Assembly (NCBI RefSeq): GCF_900177385.1
Contig: NZ_FXBJ01000002.1
Span: 186,001-250,000 of the forward strand
DNA: 64,000 nt
Source: Carnobacterium iners
GTDB taxonomy: Bacteria > Bacillota > Bacilli > Lactobacillales > Carnobacteriaceae
Direction: 5' to 3'
The position numbers and the translations under genes were made by a program. Under the pieces are notes generated by a model. That model did not search any database. It had not been told where the DNA came from and saw only the letters and a program-made list of their open reading frames with translations. Shown here piece after piece: positions 47,285 to 56,284 of the stretch (within the stretch, counting starts at the first letter, position 1; each line of letters begins with the position of its first letter).

Positions 47285-48292
47285 TTATTTGCTCAATTTA
47301 GCGAAATACTCTAACGTACGAATTAATTGTGCAGTATATGACATTTCATTGTCATACCAAGAAACAGTTTTAACTAATTGCTTGTCTCCAACGGTCATAA
47401 CTTTTGTTTGAGTTGCATCATATAATGAACCAAATGTCATGCCTAAAACGTCTGAAGAAACGATTGGGTCTTCAGTGTAACCATAAGACTCGTTTGATGC
47501 TGCTTTCATAGCTGCGTCAACTTCTTCAACTGTTACAGTTTTTTCTAAAACAGTGATTAATTCTGTTAATGAACCAGCCGGTACAGGCACACGTTGCGCT
47601 GCTCCATCTAATTTACCTTTTAATTCAGGAATAACTAAACCAATTGCTTTAGCAGCTCCAGTTGTATTAGGAACGATGTTAGCTGCTGCTGCACGAGCAC
47701 GACGGAAGTCGCCACCAGCGTGTGGAGCATCTAATGTATTTTGGTCACCTGTATAAGCGTGAATTGTAGTCATTAAACCTTGAACAATTCCATATTTGTC
47801 ATTTAGTACTTGAGCCATAGGTGCTAAACAGTTCGTTGTACATGAAGCTCCAGAAATAACTGTTTCAGAACCGTCAAGAATTTCGTGGTTTACATTGTAA
47901 ACGATTGTTTTCATGTCGCCTGATGCAGGTGCAGAGATTACAACTTTTTTAGCTCCTGCTTTTAAGTGTAATTCAGCTTTTTCTTGAGAATTGAAGAAGC
48001 CAGTACATTCTAAAACGATTTCTACGCCTAATTCTCCCCATGGAAGTTCTTCAGGGTTACGGTTGCTTAAAACTTTTACGTCTTTGCCGTTAACATTGAA
48101 TGCGCCATCTTTAACTTCAACTTCACCATTGAAACGTCCTTGTGTTGTATCATATTTCAACAAGTGAGCCAACATGTTTGCATCTGTTAAATCGTTGATT
48201 GCTACTACTTCCATACCTTCTACTTCTTGAATGCGACGGAATGCAAGACGACCAATACGTCCAAAACCATTAATACCTACTTTAACTGTCAT
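47285..48292 (-). CDS. gap: Glyceraldehyde-3-phosphate dehydrogenase
   Basis: A 335-residue NAD-dependent GAPDH. The Rossmann start [19 protein letters not shown], the catalytic [13 protein letters not shown] (cysteine), the histidine in [15 protein letters not shown] and [20 protein letters not shown] are all present. Second gene of the cggR operon, 39 bases after cggR. The ribosome binding site AAAGGAGG is strong, as expected for an abundant protein. Confidence 0.98.
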   Translation of the reverse strand: MTVKVGINGFGRIGRLAFRRIQEVEGMEVVAINDLTDANMLAHLLKYDTTQGRFNGEVEVKDGAFNVNGKDVKVLSNRNPEELPWGELGVEIVLECTGFFNSQEKAELHLKAGAKKVVISAPASGDMKTIVYNVNHEILDGSETVISGASCTTNCLAPMAQVLNDKYGIVQGLMTTIHAYTGDQNTLDAPHAGGDFRRARAAAANIVPNTTGAAKAIGLVIPELKGKLDGAAQRVPVPAGSLTELITVLEKTVTVEEVDAAMKAASNESYGYTEDPIVSSDVLGMTFGSLYDATQTKVMTVGDKQLVKTVSWYDNEMSYTAQLIRTLEYFAKLSK

Positions 48293-48331
48293 AACTAAAT
48301 TTCCTCCTTTAGGAATCGTAAAAAATTTATT

Positions 48332-49369
48332 TTAAAGGGTTATCCCTCTTAAAATCTGATTGGCGGCACCTTCGTCTGTGATTAACCACGTTTGGGAAGG
48401 TACATTTTTCATATGTGCTTCAATCGCCTTGGCTTTAGAATTTCCTCCTGCAACTGCGATCACACTTGGTATTCGTGTAAGATCTTTTGATTGCATACCA
48501 ATACGTGGGATTTTATAAACAACTTCCCCATTCTGGTTATAGAATTCTCCGAAAGCTTCACCAACTGCTGCTTTGTTTTTAATCAGAGCTAGAACTTCTT
48601 TGCTCATACCTCTGCGCTTTGCCATATGTGTTGCATCTCCAATACTATAGAGAACACAGTTAGCTTGTTCCACCAGATCTAGCGTTTTTTTGATCTCTGG
48701 TTCTTTTAAGAGCGGCTTGTACGTTTCTTCGCTCACTTGTTCTGGTACATATAAAACACGGTTTTTCCCACCAGTTCTCTTAGCCATCTGTGCACTAACA
48801 GCGTTAGCTTGGATTTCTACTGACTCACCTAGTCCACCTCTAGCTGGTACAAACAATAATTTACGGTGGTAGGAAAGACTTCCATCCATATGATTCGCAA
48901 CTTCTGCCATTGTTGTTCCGCCCATAACAGCAATGATGTTCATTCCTTCAGGTAATAATACCTTCAACGAATCCATTGTTGCGCGTCCTAACTCATCTTG
49001 AACCTTGGGCTGCTCCTCAACATTTCCAGAAACAATTACACAATGTTCTATCTTAAAATAGGTGGCTAATTGATTTTCTTTCTCTCGCATCCCCAATAAT
49101 TGGCCCATTATCTGATCTAAATCATGGTATACACTTTCTCCACTTACGGTTAGCTGCATGCCTACTTTAGATGTTTTAATTAAGCCCTGTCTTTTCAATG
49201 CGTCTACTTCAGTTCTTAGTACACGCTCAGTAATATCCATTTTGTCGGCCAGCACTCTACGCCCAATAGGACCTAGTAAATAAACATTGCGCAAAATTTG
49301 ATACCGTCTCCTCAGCGTATCCATAATGTCCGGTGTAACTTTTTCTACGATAGACAATATATCCTGCAT
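48332..49369 (-). CDS. cggR: Central glycolytic genes regulator CggR
   Basis: A 345-residue SorC-family repressor. The N-terminal winged helix is REIL-type sequence (LLGPIGRRVLADKMDITERVLRTEVDALKRQGLI). The effector domain has AVMGGTTMAEVANHM, YVPARGGLG-like FVPARGGLGESVEIQANAVSAQMA, YSIGDATHMAKRRGM and VAVAGGNSKAKAIEAHM. In Bacillus it represses the gap operon until fructose-1,6-bisphosphate binds. It is the first gene of this operon, with a CggR-type operator just upstream, so autoregulation is expected. The start follows GAGGG. Confidence 0.95.
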   Translation of the reverse strand: MQDILSIVEKVTPDIMDTLRRRYQILRNVYLLGPIGRRVLADKMDITERVLRTEVDALKRQGLIKTSKVGMQLTVSGESVYHDLDQIMGQLLGMREKENQLATYFKIEHCVIVSGNVEEQPKVQDELGRATMDSLKVLLPEGMNIIAVMGGTTMAEVANHMDGSLSYHRKLLFVPARGGLGESVEIQANAVSAQMAKRTGGKNRVLYVPEQVSEETYKPLLKEPEIKKTLDLVEQANCVLYSIGDATHMAKRRGMSKEVLALIKNKAAVGEAFGEFYNQNGEVVYKIPRIGMQSKDLTRIPSVIAVAGGNSKAKAIEAHMKNVPSQTWLITDEGAANQILRGITL

Positions 49370-49388
49370 GAGTTCCCTCTTTCTCAGT

Positions 49389-49425
49389 GGGTCAATTAAC
49401 GACCACGTGAGTCGCCGGGCGACCC
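49389..49425 (-). promoter_or_regulatory. CggR operator
   Basis: On the minus strand two copies of GGTCG-N6-GAC occur with a period of 20 bases (cores GGTCG and GACT, then GGTCG and GACC). The known Bacillus operator has the same 20-base periodicity of CGGGAC-N6-TGTC. It lies 20-56 bases before the cggR start. The surrounding 49426-49655 stretch holds no gene; it contains a small CTTGTT/AACAAG repeat at 49425-49443. Confidence 0.75.
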
Positions 49426-49655
49426 TTGTTGACTAAAAAAACAAGAGATTTAAGTGAAACAAGACATTCAGTTAACTGTATGCTCTACTCTTGTTTTCCA
49501 CTGCAGTCTAAAAATGTGCACTGCTTTTATTCCTTACTTCTACCATTATATCATCTAGTCTTTTTAGTTTCAAGCTTTAAGGGGCAAACCAAGGAATATT
49601 ATTCGCATTTTTTTACCTCACTCTAAAGAATGAATAGTAACAATATTGTTTGAAT

Positions 49656-49704
49656 AAAAATAAAACCGCTCAGCAGACATCGTCTATTGAGTGGTTTTAT
49701 TTTT
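49656..49704. terminator. Terminator of the heliorhodopsin gene
   Basis: AAAAATAAAACCGCTCA / TGAGTGGTTTTATTTTT, 17-base arms with a loop of 15 bases and T-rich flanks. Confidence 0.85.
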
Positions 49705-49718
49705 ATTATTTTAGACTC

Positions 49719-50504
49719 TTAACCAGGCTGCATAACTCCTGCAAACGCTAACCATGCTAATACAGATTTAGCAACTAAACTTAAAATGATGTAGGCACGT
49801 TCTCCATAAAGATAATTTTTCCAGGGACCGACTTTTTTATACTGTAAAATCATATTTACTGGAAACAGATTAAAGAAAACAAAATAGGTTCCTGCTAAAG
49901 CATAAACGAACCAAGGAACTTCTGATGGATCAGCATTTCCGAATGCGTACAATAAAATAACTATCCATGGAACGAAACCGGCAATTGTTCCAAAAATAAA
50001 CGACTTCCAATCTGTTGACTTTCTGTAGTAAGTCATTTCCTCCATGACTAAACCGAATAGATTCATCGTGGCATTAAGAACAAACATTAAAATAAGTGAT
50101 CCAATGTCATATACACCAAACAACATCGCTATTAAAATAATCATTAATGACGAACTAATCGCATATTCATACCATCTAAAGCGATTCATATTTCTTTCTA
50201 AATCTTTATTGTATATTTTATTTCCCCAAGGCGTCACAATAATAAAATGTGCTAGTGCAGAGATAAATAAAAATAAAGAGACCATTATCCCGAATGGAGC
50301 ACTAAAAAGTTCTTTTTCTTCAGTTAACAATCTCATCTGAGTTGTATCAAATGTAAGGAAATAAGAGCGAATAGGAATCTTAAAATCAGCAATTCGATCA
50401 ATAAAAATAGCAAATCCAAGCATTAAGCTCCCTTGGACTAAATGCAATAACCCCATAATAATGTTAAATCTTTTTAACGATTTGAAATCTATTACTTTAG
50501 CCAT
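49719..50504 (-). CDS. Heliorhodopsin
   Basis: A 261-residue seven-helix protein of the heliorhodopsin family, retinal-binding light sensors inverted in the membrane relative to type 1 rhodopsins. Family marks: NIIMGLLHLVQGSLML in helix 1 (His21), LAHFIIVTPWG (His86), RFRWYEYAISSSLMI in helix 3 with the counterion-type Glu113, MNLFGLVMEE in helix 4, FIFGTIAGFVPWIVI in helix 5, and the Schiff-base lysine Lys246 in LSLVAKSVLAW of helix 7. The start at 50504 is chosen because AAAGGGGTGG lies just upstream. It appears monocistronic. No retinal-synthesis gene is in the window. Function is not known for this group beyond photosensory proposals. Confidence 0.9.
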   Translation of the reverse strand: MAKVIDFKSLKRFNIIMGLLHLVQGSLMLGFAIFIDRIADFKIPIRSYFLTFDTTQMRLLTEEKELFSAPFGIMVSLFLFISALAHFIIVTPWGNKIYNKDLERNMNRFRWYEYAISSSLMIILIAMLFGVYDIGSLILMFVLNATMNLFGLVMEEMTYYRKSTDWKSFIFGTIAGFVPWIVILLYAFGNADPSEVPWFVYALAGTYFVFFNLFPVNMILQYKKVGPWKNYLYGERAYIILSLVAKSVLAWLAFAGVMQPG

Positions 50505-50527
50505 TAAAACCACCCCTTTTTTTAGTT

Positions 50528-50559
50528 AAACTAGAAATTTCATTTTGCTATTCTAGTTT
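50528..50559. promoter_or_regulatory. Inverted repeat in the heliorhodopsin leader
   Basis: AAACTAGAA-N14-TTCTAGTTT lies 24-55 bases before the start codon. A TATAAT on the minus strand at 50586-50591 would start transcription near 50579, putting this repeat in the transcript leader. It could be an operator or an RNA stem. Confidence 0.5.
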
Positions 50560-50702
50560 ACTATATTTCTTCTTTGTACACGCTTATTATACGCTTTTTC
50601 TATAAATATAACTATTTATATGCTTAGTTATTTAAAATTCTTGTCTTCTTTTTCATAACTAATGAGGTTATTTAGCTTGTATTTATTGATTAACCTATCC
50701 GA

Positions 50703-51245
50703 TTATTTATTAGCTGAATTTAATTCATTCTCAATTAAGATCTGCAGTTCATCTACTGTAATATGTTCATCAAAAACTTCATCCCCGATAAAAACTGATG
50801 GAACTAACTCTACGTTAGCTCGAACGGCTTCTTCAATAATACTAGCTATTTCTTTTTCATTTGGCTGTATCGTTAAACCGCGTTTTTCTTCAACGTAAGC
50901 TGCAATTTCATCCATACTGTTTAAGTTGCCCCATTCGCCTTGTTTCTCATAAAAGTAATCTATTTCTTTTAAAGCGACTTCAGGAGTAGAGTAATCTAGA
51001 TAACGATGAACGACGTTTCCTTTTCTCAAATGAGGTGTCTCCTTATTATAATGCTTAATGATTCGTTGCACTTTTCCTTCTTCTACATATTTAGCCAAGA
51101 GCTCCTTCGAATCATCATGCCATTTCTTACAAAAAGGACAACTTACGTTAATAAATTCAATAACTTTAACTGGTGCGTTAGCGTCTCCAATTTTCAATCC
51201 ATAAACAGTCTCTACTTCTTTTGCTTTTATTTTGCTAGTATCCAT
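50703..51245 (-). CDS. DsbA-like thioredoxin-fold protein
   Basis: A 180-residue protein with a CPFC active site (FINVSCPFCKKWHDDSKELL), a helical insertion, and the cis-proline region ELVPSVFIGDEVFDEH. There is no signal peptide or lipobox, so it is probably cytoplasmic, unlike secreted DsbA. It may be a thiol oxidoreductase or FrnE/YjbH-like adapter. It precedes the heliorhodopsin gene by about 200 bases in the same direction. AAAGGGG precedes the start. Confidence 0.85.
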   Translation of the reverse strand: MDTSKIKAKEVETVYGLKIGDANAPVKVIEFINVSCPFCKKWHDDSKELLAKYVEEGKVQRIIKHYNKETPHLRKGNVVHRYLDYSTPEVALKEIDYFYEKQGEWGNLNSMDEIAAYVEEKRGLTIQPNEKEIASIIEEAVRANVELVPSVFIGDEVFDEHITVDELQILIENELNSANK

Positions 51246-51359
51246 TATAAAATCCCCTTTACTCTTTAGTACTTCACAGTATAAAGAAAATTTGACACAA
51301 GTGTTACCATTTTGAATTATCTTCTTAAAATTGATTTTATTTCTTTTCGCAAAACGAAA

Positions 51360-51389
51360 GAAGATGAGGCTTGTTGTCTCCCCATCTTC
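51360..51389 (-). terminator. Terminator of clpP
   Basis: GAAGATGAGG / CCCCATCTTC arms with TTTCGTTTT after it on the minus strand. Confidence 0.75.
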
Positions 51390-51399
51390 TCTATTATTC

Positions 51400-51996
51400 T
51401 TATCCTTTTAAATCTGCACTGTTTTCCATAATTTCGTCAATCAATCCGTATGCCTTAGAATCTTCAGCCGACATGTAGTTATCGCGATCTGTATCGCGTT
51501 CAATAACTTCAATCGGTTGTCCAGTACGCTCAGATAAAATTTGGTTTAAACGTGCTCGTGTTTTCAAAATATGACGTGCAGCAATTTCAATTTCTGTCGC
51601 TTGTCCTTGTGCTCCACCAAGTGGTTGGTGAATCATTACTTCAGCATTTGGTAATGCATAACGTTTCCCTTTAGTTCCAGCTGTTAATAAGAAGCTTCCC
51701 ATTGAAGCAGCCATTCCCATTGCGATTGTTTGAACATCTGCTTTAATAAAGTTCATTGTATCGTAAATAGCAAATCCAGCTGTTACGCTTCCTCCTGGAG
51801 AGTTAATATAAATATAAATATCTTTTTCAGGGTCTTGTGCATCTAAGAATAATAGTTGAGCGATTACTGAGTTTGCTACATCATCATTGATTTCTCCACT
51901 TAACATAATGATACGATCTTTTAATAGACGAGAATAGATGTCGTATGCACGCTCACCTCTTGATGATTGTTCTATTACTGTAGGGATTAAATTCAT
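51400..51996 (-). CDS. clpP: ATP-dependent Clp protease proteolytic subunit
   Basis: A 198-residue serine protease forming the tetradecameric ClpP barrel that works with ClpX/ClpC/Clp[30 protein letters not shown] is the standard N-terminus; the catalytic serine is in [11 protein letters not shown] and the histidine in [17 protein letters not shown]. The ATG at 51996 follows AAGGAGG; upstream in-frame codons are excluded because the promoter lies there. A CtsR site indicates heat-shock control. Confidence 0.98.
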   Translation of the reverse strand: MNLIPTVIEQSSRGERAYDIYSRLLKDRIIMLSGEINDDVANSVIAQLLFLDAQDPEKDIYIYINSPGGSVTAGFAIYDTMNFIKADVQTIAMGMAASMGSFLLTAGTKGKRYALPNAEVMIHQPLGGAQGQATEIEIAARHILKTRARLNQILSERTGQPIEVIERDTDRDNYMSAEDSKAYGLIDEIMENSADLKG

Positions 51997-52067
51997 AACT
52001 TGTTTCCTCCTTAAAATGGTATTCTTTTGTATTGTAACATAAACTTGTTTCAGTCTTGCTATTTTGT

Positions 52068-52097
52068 ATTTTACTCTTTTGGTCAACTAAGGTCAAA
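52068..52097 (-). promoter_or_regulatory. clpP promoter with CtsR operator
   Basis: The plus strand reads GGTCAACTAAGGTCAAA (52081-52097), a CtsR heptad repeat (GGTCAAA-N3-GGTCAAA) with one mismatch. On the minus strand TTGACC (52091-52096) and TAAAAT (52068-52073) form a promoter with a 17-base spacer, so CtsR would cover the -35 box. Confidence 0.8.
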
Positions 52098-52192
52098 TAA
52101 TAGAATTAGTTCATAAAAAAGTAGCGTTATTAATTATTATGGGTACAATTAAAGCACACTCACGTGAACTAATTAGTGAAAGGAGATTAAAC

Positions 52193-52513
52193 ATGGAGAC
52201 GAGAAAAAATACTAACTCTTATTTTGACGGAGGATTACTTAGTTTTATCGGATGGAATCTTCTAGGATTAACTGTCACTGTACTTACATTAGGGATTTGC
52301 TATCCTTGGGCATTATGTATGGTTTATGGTTGGAAAATCAATCATACTGTTATAGAAGGAAAAAGAATGAAGTTTGTCGGTTCAGCAGTTGGATTATTTG
52401 GGCATTGGATTAAGTGGGTGTTATTGTCTATCGTTACTTTAGGTATCTATAGTTTTTGGGTTTCTATCAAACTAGAGGACTGGAAAGTAAGAAACACACT
52501 ATTTTTAAATTAA
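52193..52513 (+). CDS. DUF898 (YjgN-like) small membrane protein
   Basis: A 106-residue protein with two to three membrane segments, containing YFDGGLLSFIGWNLLGLTVTVLTLGICYPWALCMVYGWKINHTVIEGKRMKFVG and WIKWVLLSIVTLGIYSFW. These repeats of G-(I/L)-x-x-x-W match the DUF898/YjgN family, often seen in YhcB-like stress regions; function unknown. ATG at 52193 follows AAAGGAG. It is one of very few plus-strand genes here, divergent from clpP. Confidence 0.8.
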   Translation: METRKNTNSYFDGGLLSFIGWNLLGLTVTVLTLGICYPWALCMVYGWKINHTVIEGKRMKFVGSAVGLFGHWIKWVLLSIVTLGIYSFWVSIKLEDWKVRNTLFLN

Positions 52514-52533
52514 ATAAAATAGATTATTTCATT

Positions 52534-52570
52534 GGACTTGCTTATTTATAGCAAGTCTCTTTTATTTTTT
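52534..52570 (+). terminator. Terminator of the DUF898 gene
   Basis: GGACTTGCT-N7-AGCAAGTCTC followed by T4 and T7. It overlaps the 3' end of the convergent CPBP pseudogene. Confidence 0.8.
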
Positions 52571-53366
52571 TCTATAAACATTGTACGATTATAGAGTAAT
52601 CCTAAAATGACAGATACGATTAGTTCGATGATAAAAACTAAAAATACTTTCCAATTTAAATTTAGTTGTAAATAGCCTTCGCTGCTTATGTAAACAGCTA
52701 ACCCAATACATCCATTGAACCATGCATGACTTAAAATACAGAGAAATAAGTTTTTTGTGTATTTATAAATTGTCGTAAATGTGAAAGATAAAATCACTCC
52801 TAAAAATAAATATAATCCAAATGGTATGGCACTTTGTGGAGTCCCCTTTATTGCCCATAATGGTAGATGCCATATACTCCAAATAATCCCAACAATTATA
52901 ACAGATGGAAAATAACTAACTATTTTTTCTAATTTAGGTTGTAAATACCCACGCCAACCTAATTCCTCAAGTCCACCTCCAATAATAAAAATTGGAAAGT
53001 TAAGGAGCATATAAAAAATGAATATTGACTCCTTTATCCCAAACGCAATCCAAACCATAAAGAAACGTCAAATGATATAAAATCCAAATATTAACCACGA
53101 TTTTCTATCTATTTTCCTGTCAAAAATGAATTTTAAAAAAGATTTTTTGTTAGACTCTTTATTGAACGTTTGATAAATGATATAAGAGCTAAAGGCAGGT
53201 CCTAACCCACCAATTAACATGGGGATATAAAACAAAGGTTCACCGTACCAAAGAGCATTAAAATATCTATTGCTATAATAATAATTAGCCAAGACAACCA
53301 AGTTATAGAAAAAGTATATAGTAGAAAAAGTCCAATTTTCTTTAGCGAATGATTTGTTTGTTCCAT
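52546..53366 (-). pseudogene. CPBP-family intramembrane protease, interrupted
   Basis: A CPBP (CAAX protease/bacteriocin-processing) gene read in pieces. ATG at 53366 behind AAAGGAG gives MEQTNHSLKKIGLFLLYTFSITWLSWLI. One base appears lost in the A3/T3 run near 53250, and the sequence resumes as YGEPLFYIPMLIGGLGPAFSSYI. It then meets an in-frame TGA at 53068-53070 and continues in the same frame as MVWIAFGIKES... The catalytic motifs are intact: EELGWRGYLQPKL, WHLPLW and HAWFNG. Such proteases process prenylated or bacteriocin-type peptides or give immunity. With one frameshift and one stop it is probably not functional. Confidence 0.82.
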
Positions 53367-53622
53367 ATTTTAGCACTCCTTTAACTACTCGCGATTCCTT
53401 ACAACTATTTTCTAGATTATAGTAAAATTCCATACGTAAAAGGTGCCTATTTTCAAATTCCACTATGTTTTTCTAACTATCCATTGATTAGTTAGATTAA
53501 TAAAAATAAAAAAGCACCTACTGCCATAGAAGATGAAAAACTTCGACAATAGATGTTTTTATGGGAATTAGATAGTATAATTAAAAAAAACTGTTAAATC
53601 AGTATTTATACGTCTTAATAAA

Positions 53623-53694
53623 TGCCTCCTGAGGGAATCGAACCCCCATCTCAAGAACCGGAATCTTACGTGCTATCCATTACACCAAGGAGAC
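53623..53694 (-). tRNA. tRNA-Arg (anticodon CCG)
   Basis: A 72-base cloverleaf on the minus strand. Acceptor GTCTCCT pairs with AGGAGGC (one G-U), followed by A; the D-arm contains GGTGTAATGGATAGC; the anticodon loop TTCCGGT reads CCG; the T-arm is GGGGGTTCGATTCCC. CCA is not encoded. It reads CGG arginine codons. It is solitary, upstream of rpoN on the opposite strand. Confidence 0.92.
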
Positions 53695-53858
53695 AAATTA
53701 ACCAAGCCTAACCAATTCATTTTAGCTGATATCTCGTTAAAAAACAAGGGCTTTAGCTAACCTATTCTTTTTCCAACTCTGACATTAGATAAAAAATACA
53801 CTCATTCTTTGTGTTACAATACTAGTATACCTACAATCTTATCAAAGGAGGCCGCTAC

Positions 53859-55211
53859 ATGAATTTTGAACAATCTTTTTCTCAACAACAAAATCAAGTT
53901 CAAAAAATGGCCATGACACAACAACTCCAACAATCTATCCAAATGTTACAATACAATCAAGAAGATTTATTGAATTTCTTAAACCAAAAAGCTTTAGGAA
54001 ACCCTTTAATTGAAGTAAGTGTTCCTCAAGAGCGACTAATTGAAAATTTCCCAACTACTATTGCCTATAATCCGGACGATGATGAAACGAATTATATGAA
54101 TCAAATTCCCGATACCTACTTGTCTTTATTTGAATACATTTATGAACAAATCCATTTAACCATGCGTGATACCCGGTTAAGGGAATTAGTTATCTGGCTA
54201 AGTGAATATTTAGATACTAATGGCTATTTAACCATTACCTTAGAAGAAGCTGAACGGTTAACAAAAGCTCAACCTCTTCAAATTCTTGATGCACTTGTTT
54301 TACTCCAACAGTTAGAACCAGGTGGTGTTGGAGCTAGAAATTTACAAGAGTGCCTAATGCTTCAAACAGAACGCCATGAAGATGCGCCAAATATGGCTTA
54401 TATTATTTTAGAAGAAGAATTTGATCTTTTCACAAATCGCAAGTGGAAGGAAATTACCAGAAAATTAGATGTCTCATTAAATGAAATACAACGCATCTTT
54501 GATTTCATTCAAACACTAACTCCTTATCCAGGTGCATTGTTTAATGGAGAAAAAGAACAATTTCTTAAACCAGATCTTTTTGTTGAAGTAGATTCTAAAG
54601 AACTAAAAGTGATTTCTGTTAAATCCGGACTGCCTGTTATTGCATTTCAATCTTCTTACTACGAAGATATGATACAAGTAAAAGATAAAGATGTTACTCA
54701 CTTTATTAAAGAAAAACAAGCTGAATATGACTGGCTCCAACGCAGTCTTACACAAAGAGGCGATACGATTTTACGTGTTGGAACAGCTATTGTAAAAAAA
54801 CAAAAAGGATTCTTTATTTTACCAGATCATCCTGTCCAACCCTTGACATTGAAAGATATCGCAACTGAACTCGAGATACATGAATCAACAGTTAGTCGTT
54901 CAATTAATGATAAATATTTAGAAACAACTTTTGGTATTTTTGAATTGAAACATTTTTTTACGAATGCATTAAATGTCCTAGCAACAGAGGAATCAACCTC
55001 AGAACAGTCTGAATTAGTTTCTACGAATGAAGTTAAAAAGAAATTAATATATTTTATCGATTCTGAAAACAAGCGAAAACCTTTATCCGATCAAAAGTTA
55101 ACTGAACTACTAGCAAAAGACGGAGTCGAAATATCTCGCAGAACAGTTGCTAAATATCGTGAAGCTCTTTTAATTCCAACCTCTCTTAAACGAAAACGCT
55201 TTGAAGAGTAA
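53859..55211 (+). CDS. rpoN: RNA polymerase sigma-54 factor RpoN
   Basis: A 450-residue sigma-54. The glutamine-rich region I (FSQQQNQVQKMAMTQQLQQSIQMLQYNQEDLLNFL) interacts with activators. A core-binding region and the helix-turn-helix PLTLKDIATELEIHESTVSRSINDKYL follow. The RpoN box ISRRTVAKYREAL near the C-terminus reads the -24 element. In this bacterial group it usually serves mannose-family PTS operons with LevR/ManR activators, and one damaged LevR gene is in this window. The start follows AAAGGAGG. A terminator follows. Confidence 0.96.
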   Translation: MNFEQSFSQQQNQVQKMAMTQQLQQSIQMLQYNQEDLLNFLNQKALGNPLIEVSVPQERLIENFPTTIAYNPDDDETNYMNQIPDTYLSLFEYIYEQIHLTMRDTRLRELVIWLSEYLDTNGYLTITLEEAERLTKAQPLQILDALVLLQQLEPGGVGARNLQECLMLQTERHEDAPNMAYIILEEEFDLFTNRKWKEITRKLDVSLNEIQRIFDFIQTLTPYPGALFNGEKEQFLKPDLFVEVDSKELKVISVKSGLPVIAFQSSYYEDMIQVKDKDVTHFIKEKQAEYDWLQRSLTQRGDTILRVGTAIVKKQKGFFILPDHPVQPLTLKDIATELEIHESTVSRSINDKYLETTFGIFELKHFFTNALNVLATEESTSEQSELVSTNEVKKKLIYFIDSENKRKPLSDQKLTELLAKDGVEISRRTVAKYREALLIPTSLKRKRFEE

Positions 55212-55233
55212 CAAGCTTTTTTAAAACAACATA

Positions 55234-55278
55234 AATACCTACAATCTGAGTATCCTACACAGTTCGTGGGTATTTTTT
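55234..55278 (+). terminator. Terminator of rpoN
   Basis: AATACCTAC pairs with GTGGGTATT across a loop of about 23 bases and is followed by T6. Confidence 0.65.
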
Positions 55279-55302
55279 GCTCTTTAAAGTTTAAAGTAAG
55301 CA

Positions 55303-56247
55303 TTAATGACTTGCAGTAGGTTGGTTTCTTAATTTTTCTGCTATCTCATTTAATCTGCGTAAACGGTGATTAATACCTGACTTGCTGATTTGACCGCTGG
55401 GAATCATTTCTCCTAGTTCCTTTAAAGAAACTTCAGGAGACTGAAGCCTTGCTAAAGCAATTTCTTGTAATTTAGCAGGCAGTTTGTCTAATCCCATGAC
55501 ATCATCAATGTACTTGATGCTTTCTATTTGCTTACTAGCTGCATCAATTACTTTATTTAAATTAGCGTTCTCACAATTTACTAAACGATTAACAGAGTTT
55601 CGCATATCTCGAACAATTCGCACGTCTTCAAATTTCAGCATCCCACTCGTCGCGCCTATGAGCGCCAGAAAATCAGCTATCTTTTCACCCTCTTTTAAAT
55701 AAGTAATGAATCCATTGCGTCTTTCTAATGTTCGAGCATTCATATCAAAATAATTCATCATTTGACAGATATCATCATTGTGCTCGGTATAATTAGAATA
55801 AATTTCTAAATGGTACCGGCTAGTCTCTGGATTATTAACTGATCCACCGGCTAAAAAAGATCCTCTCAAATAAGAACGCATTTTTTGAGAGTTCGTCATA
55901 ATCTCTTCCGGAACATGGCTGTGTATAATCATCCCATCCATAATAGATAAATCAGATAAAACTGTTTGTGTTCCTCTTTTTAGTCTTACAACGTAAACAT
56001 TGTTTTTCTTTAATTTCATTTTTCGTCGAACTAGCAATTCACTTTCAACAGAAAAATGATCTTTCAGCAAAATATAAATTCTTCTTGCGATTGCCGCATT
56101 CTCTGTTTGGATATTTAATACAAATTTTTTATTTACTAAACTAACTGTTCCATTCATTCGAATTAACGCTGCTAGTTCAGCTCTAGCATGCTCGCGATGA
56201 ACTTCTAATTGAGTTAACTCTTTTTTAACTTCTGAAGCATAAGACAA
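55303..56247 (-). CDS. whiA: DNA-binding protein WhiA
   Basis: A 314-residue WhiA: an N-terminal homing-endonuclease-like fold ([56 protein letters not shown]) without catalytic activity, then a C-terminal helix-turn-helix ([34 protein letters not shown]). It influences cell division and chromosome segregation in Bacillota. TTG start behind GGAGG at 9 bases. Last gene of rapZ-yvcK-whiA. Confidence 0.96.
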   Translation of the reverse strand: MSYASEVKKELTQLEVHREHARAELAALIRMNGTVSLVNKKFVLNIQTENAAIARRIYILLKDHFSVESELLVRRKMKLKKNNVYVVRLKRGTQTVLSDLSIMDGMIIHSHVPEEIMTNSQKMRSYLRGSFLAGGSVNNPETSRYHLEIYSNYTEHNDDICQMMNYFDMNARTLERRNGFITYLKEGEKIADFLALIGATSGMLKFEDVRIVRDMRNSVNRLVNCENANLNKVIDAASKQIESIKYIDDVMGLDKLPAKLQEIALARLQSPEVSLKELGEMIPSGQISKSGINHRLRRLNEIAEKLRNQPTASH

Positions 56248-56284
56248 CTATATCCGCCTCCTTTAACTTTCATTAGCAAATTCG

